Part shown: one piece after another, positions 62,738 through 64,000 of the stretch
Position numbering within the stretch: the stretch's first letter is position 1
How the letters are laid out: every line of letters begins with the position of its first letter
Assembly: GCF_026870175.2 (NCBI RefSeq)
Contig: NZ_CP113977.2
Coordinates: 3,658,001 to 3,722,000, forward strand
Source: Flavobacterium aestivum
Lineage (GTDB): Bacteria; Bacteroidota; Bacteroidia; Flavobacteriales; Flavobacteriaceae
Reading direction: 5' to 3'
Length of the DNA stretch: 64,000 nucleotides
Program-made: the position numbers and the translations under genes
The notes under the pieces: generated by a model
Database searches by the model: none
The model's input: the letters and a program-made list of their open reading frames with translations, nothing else
Told to the model about the DNA's origin: nothing

Positions 62738-63598
62738 TTGAAAACAAAATTTTTATACGCCTCTTTGTTCGTTCTTTTTTTATCAGTTAATGCCTTTGCA
62801 CAAGACAGTATGCCAGTTACAGAAAGATATACGGCACACAACAAAGGAAAGTTCTTTGCACATTGGGGAGGAAACAGAGCATATTATACTACTTCAGATT
62901 TACACTTTGAAGGAGAAGGATACAATTTTACTGTAGAAAATGCACAATCACACGATTTACCAAAAGGTTGGAATATCGATTATATTAAACCTGGAAGTTT
63001 AACATCATCACAAACTAACTGGAAAGTTGGGTACTTTTTTCACGATAAATTTAATGTTTCTATCGGGATTGATCACATGAAATATGTGATGACTCAAGAT
63101 CAAACTGCAATGATTAACGGAAACATTAATTTGCCTTCTACCGAAGTTGGCTCTCAATTTAACGGATCATACAATAATGTGCCAGTAAATTTAACTGATG
63201 GTAAATTTTTAAAGTTTGAACATACAAACGGATTAAATTATGTCTTTACTGAAGCAGCTCATTATACAGACATATCTTCAATTTTTGGTATTACAAATAC
63301 CGATATATTCCAACTAAATTTAACACAAGGAGTAGGAATGGGAATATTGGTTCCAAGAACTGATGCTACTGTTTTAGGTAAGCCAAGACACGATGAGTTT
63401 CATATTTCAGGATACGGTTTCTCTGCAGATGCTGGTTTAAACTTCACTTTTTTCAAACATTTCTACATGCAAACTGAGTTAAAAGGTGGTTATATCAACA
63501 TGACTGATGTAAGAACTACTTATACTGGTGATCATGCTCAGCATCATTTTTGGTACGGAGAAACCATCGTTTCTTTTGGAGGTATCTTTAGACTATAA
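62738..63598 (+). CDS. Outer-membrane or secreted protein of unknown function
   Basis: A 286-residue exported protein with a signal peptide of about 20 residues (SVNAFAQ). The start is a TTG at 62738: no ATG exists before the signal peptide, and the next Met lies beyond the cleavage site. The mature part has many aromatic and Gly-rich amphipathic strands (GKFFAHWGGNRAYYTTSDLHF, NWKVGYFFHDKFNVSIGIDH, FYMQTELKGGYINM) and ends FGGIFRL, in the manner of an outer-membrane beta barrel. I do not recognise the family by name. It is 18 bases after kdsA and probably co-transcribed. Confidence 0.8.
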   Translation: MKTKFLYASLFVLFLSVNAFAQDSMPVTERYTAHNKGKFFAHWGGNRAYYTTSDLHFEGEGYNFTVENAQSHDLPKGWNIDYIKPGSLTSSQTNWKVGYFFHDKFNVSIGIDHMKYVMTQDQTAMINGNINLPSTEVGSQFNGSYNNVPVNLTDGKFLKFEHTNGLNYVFTEAAHYTDISSIFGITNTDIFQLNLTQGVGMGILVPRTDATVLGKPRHDEFHISGYGFSADAGLNFTFFKHFYMQTELKGGYINMTDVRTTYTGDHAQHHFWYGETIVSFGGIFRL

Positions 63599-63617
63599 TA
63601 TTCTTATCCCATAAAAT

Positions 63618-63645
63618 TAAAATCTCCTTCGGGAGATTTTTTTTT
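63618..63645 (+). terminator. Terminator of kdsA-OMP
   Basis: Perfect 8-bp arms (63620-63627 and 63632-63639) around a TTCG tetraloop, followed by a run of T. It lies 21 bases past the stop. Confidence 0.9.
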
Positions 63646-63656
63646 ATTGGTTAAAC

Positions 63657-63832
63657 CCTCAATTGTATAGGCACAGATTCAAGTCACATAATTATGGGTA
63701 ATCCCAATTAATTTTAATTTAATTCTTCTCATTATTTTATCTGCGGAAATCTGCGAAATCTGCGTGAAATATGGCGCGCAGATTTCGCAGATTTTCGCAG
63801 ATTTTTTTAAATAATCTACTAAAAGTTTAGCT
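63657..63832 (-). repeat. Dispersed repeat with TCTGCG palindrome, copy 2 (inverted)
   Basis: About 175 bases matching copy 1 (42571-42733) in the opposite orientation, from the side with CTAATCTTTTAG-type sequence through the palindrome to GACTTGAATCTGTG. The palindrome has 25-bp arms with one mismatch, each made of three tctgcgaaa-type units around cgccatatttca. Read on the minus strand, an 18-codon frame (63679-63732) ends within it. Confidence 0.85.
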
Positions 63833-63955
63833 TACCCAAACGCAAAACATTGACCACTAAGGTTAAGGCTATTTTTTTTATGATTTTGAGCCTTCATAGT
63901 TAAGGGTAGAACCTTTTCATTTATATAAAGTTGCTGCTTCTCTTATCACATCAAT

Positions 63956-64000
63956 TAAAATAGTATTATCGATTTCTTCCAAATCATAATAACGAAGCGA
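63956..64000 (-). CDS. C-terminal end of an unidentified gene, frame uncertain
   Basis: Reading leftward from the window edge, the frame gives SLRYYDLEEIDNTI and a stop at 63956-63958. One base later a different frame continues as GVIREAATLYK-like sequence (DVIREAATLYK, stop at 63918-63920). The two segments read as one plausible protein end if one base is missing from the AAA run at about 63958-63960. With only about 80 bases in view I cannot name the gene or choose between a true stop and a frameshift. Confidence 0.35.

Overview
The window is chromosomal DNA of a Bacteroidota bacterium, almost certainly a Flavobacterium or close relative. The evidence is the AT-rich base composition, promoter boxes of the TAnnTTTG type instead of TATAAT, and protein families largely confined to this phylum (Bacteroidota-type RNA polymerase omega, a BamA-like lipoprotein paired with TamB, a GH97 glycosidase, a DoxX-type protein of the BT_3928 family). 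About 54 protein genes fill the window. I see no rRNA, tRNA, CRISPR array, prophage or complete insertion sequence apart from one single-gene REP-associated transposase.

Left part (1-17.4 kb), nearly all on the minus strand: a two-component pair (response regulator cut by the window edge), coaE with a family 2 glycosyltransferase, two enoyl reductases (FabI and FabV), the operon bamD-rpoZ-coaBC-DUF4835-like-recN, a small gene with dapA, a DUF6495-like gene with ligA and a YhhN-like membrane protein, then rpsF-rpsR-rplI. A LytTR response regulator (17.6 kb, plus) breaks the run. Middle (18.3-34.9 kb, minus): priA, a DUF2147-like protein, a YihY protein, nadC, an M28 peptidase, a GH97 glycosidase, ackA and pta separated by phased octamer repeats, corA, the plus-strand REP-associated transposase with its palindromes, and dnaK.

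Right part (35-64 kb): tamB-tamL (8-base overlap) for outer-membrane assembly; a TauE/SafE exporter; rlmH; a CHRD lipoprotein with ten C-terminal glycines; folP, a DUF1599-type protein, a BT_3928-type protein, a TlpA thioredoxin and tpiA. A block of unrecognised genes (50.2-56.2 kb) then lies between tpiA and prmA-clpS. It includes an overlapping secreted pair: a probable TIM-barrel protein and a large helical protein. Next come an alkylglycerol-monooxygenase-like enzyme with a lysoplasmalogenase-like protein (a plausible ether-lipid breakdown pair), two YeeE/YedE half transporters, a small lipoprotein, kdsA and an outer-membrane or secreted protein.

The most unusual feature is the number of intergenic repeat families: 8-base phased CTTAG/CTAAG repeats at three loci, a 7-base phased repeat, a perfect 19-bp palindrome beside the transposase, a GTAG-footed palindrome, a 24-bp-arm palindromic element, and a pair of about 170-bp elements in opposite orientation some 21 kb apart. 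Most sit between operons, often next to terminators. Six genes have a plausible ATG downstream of a longer open frame that begins at TTG; in four of them that TTG lies inside or just beside a TAnnTTTG box. The ATG starts are used here.
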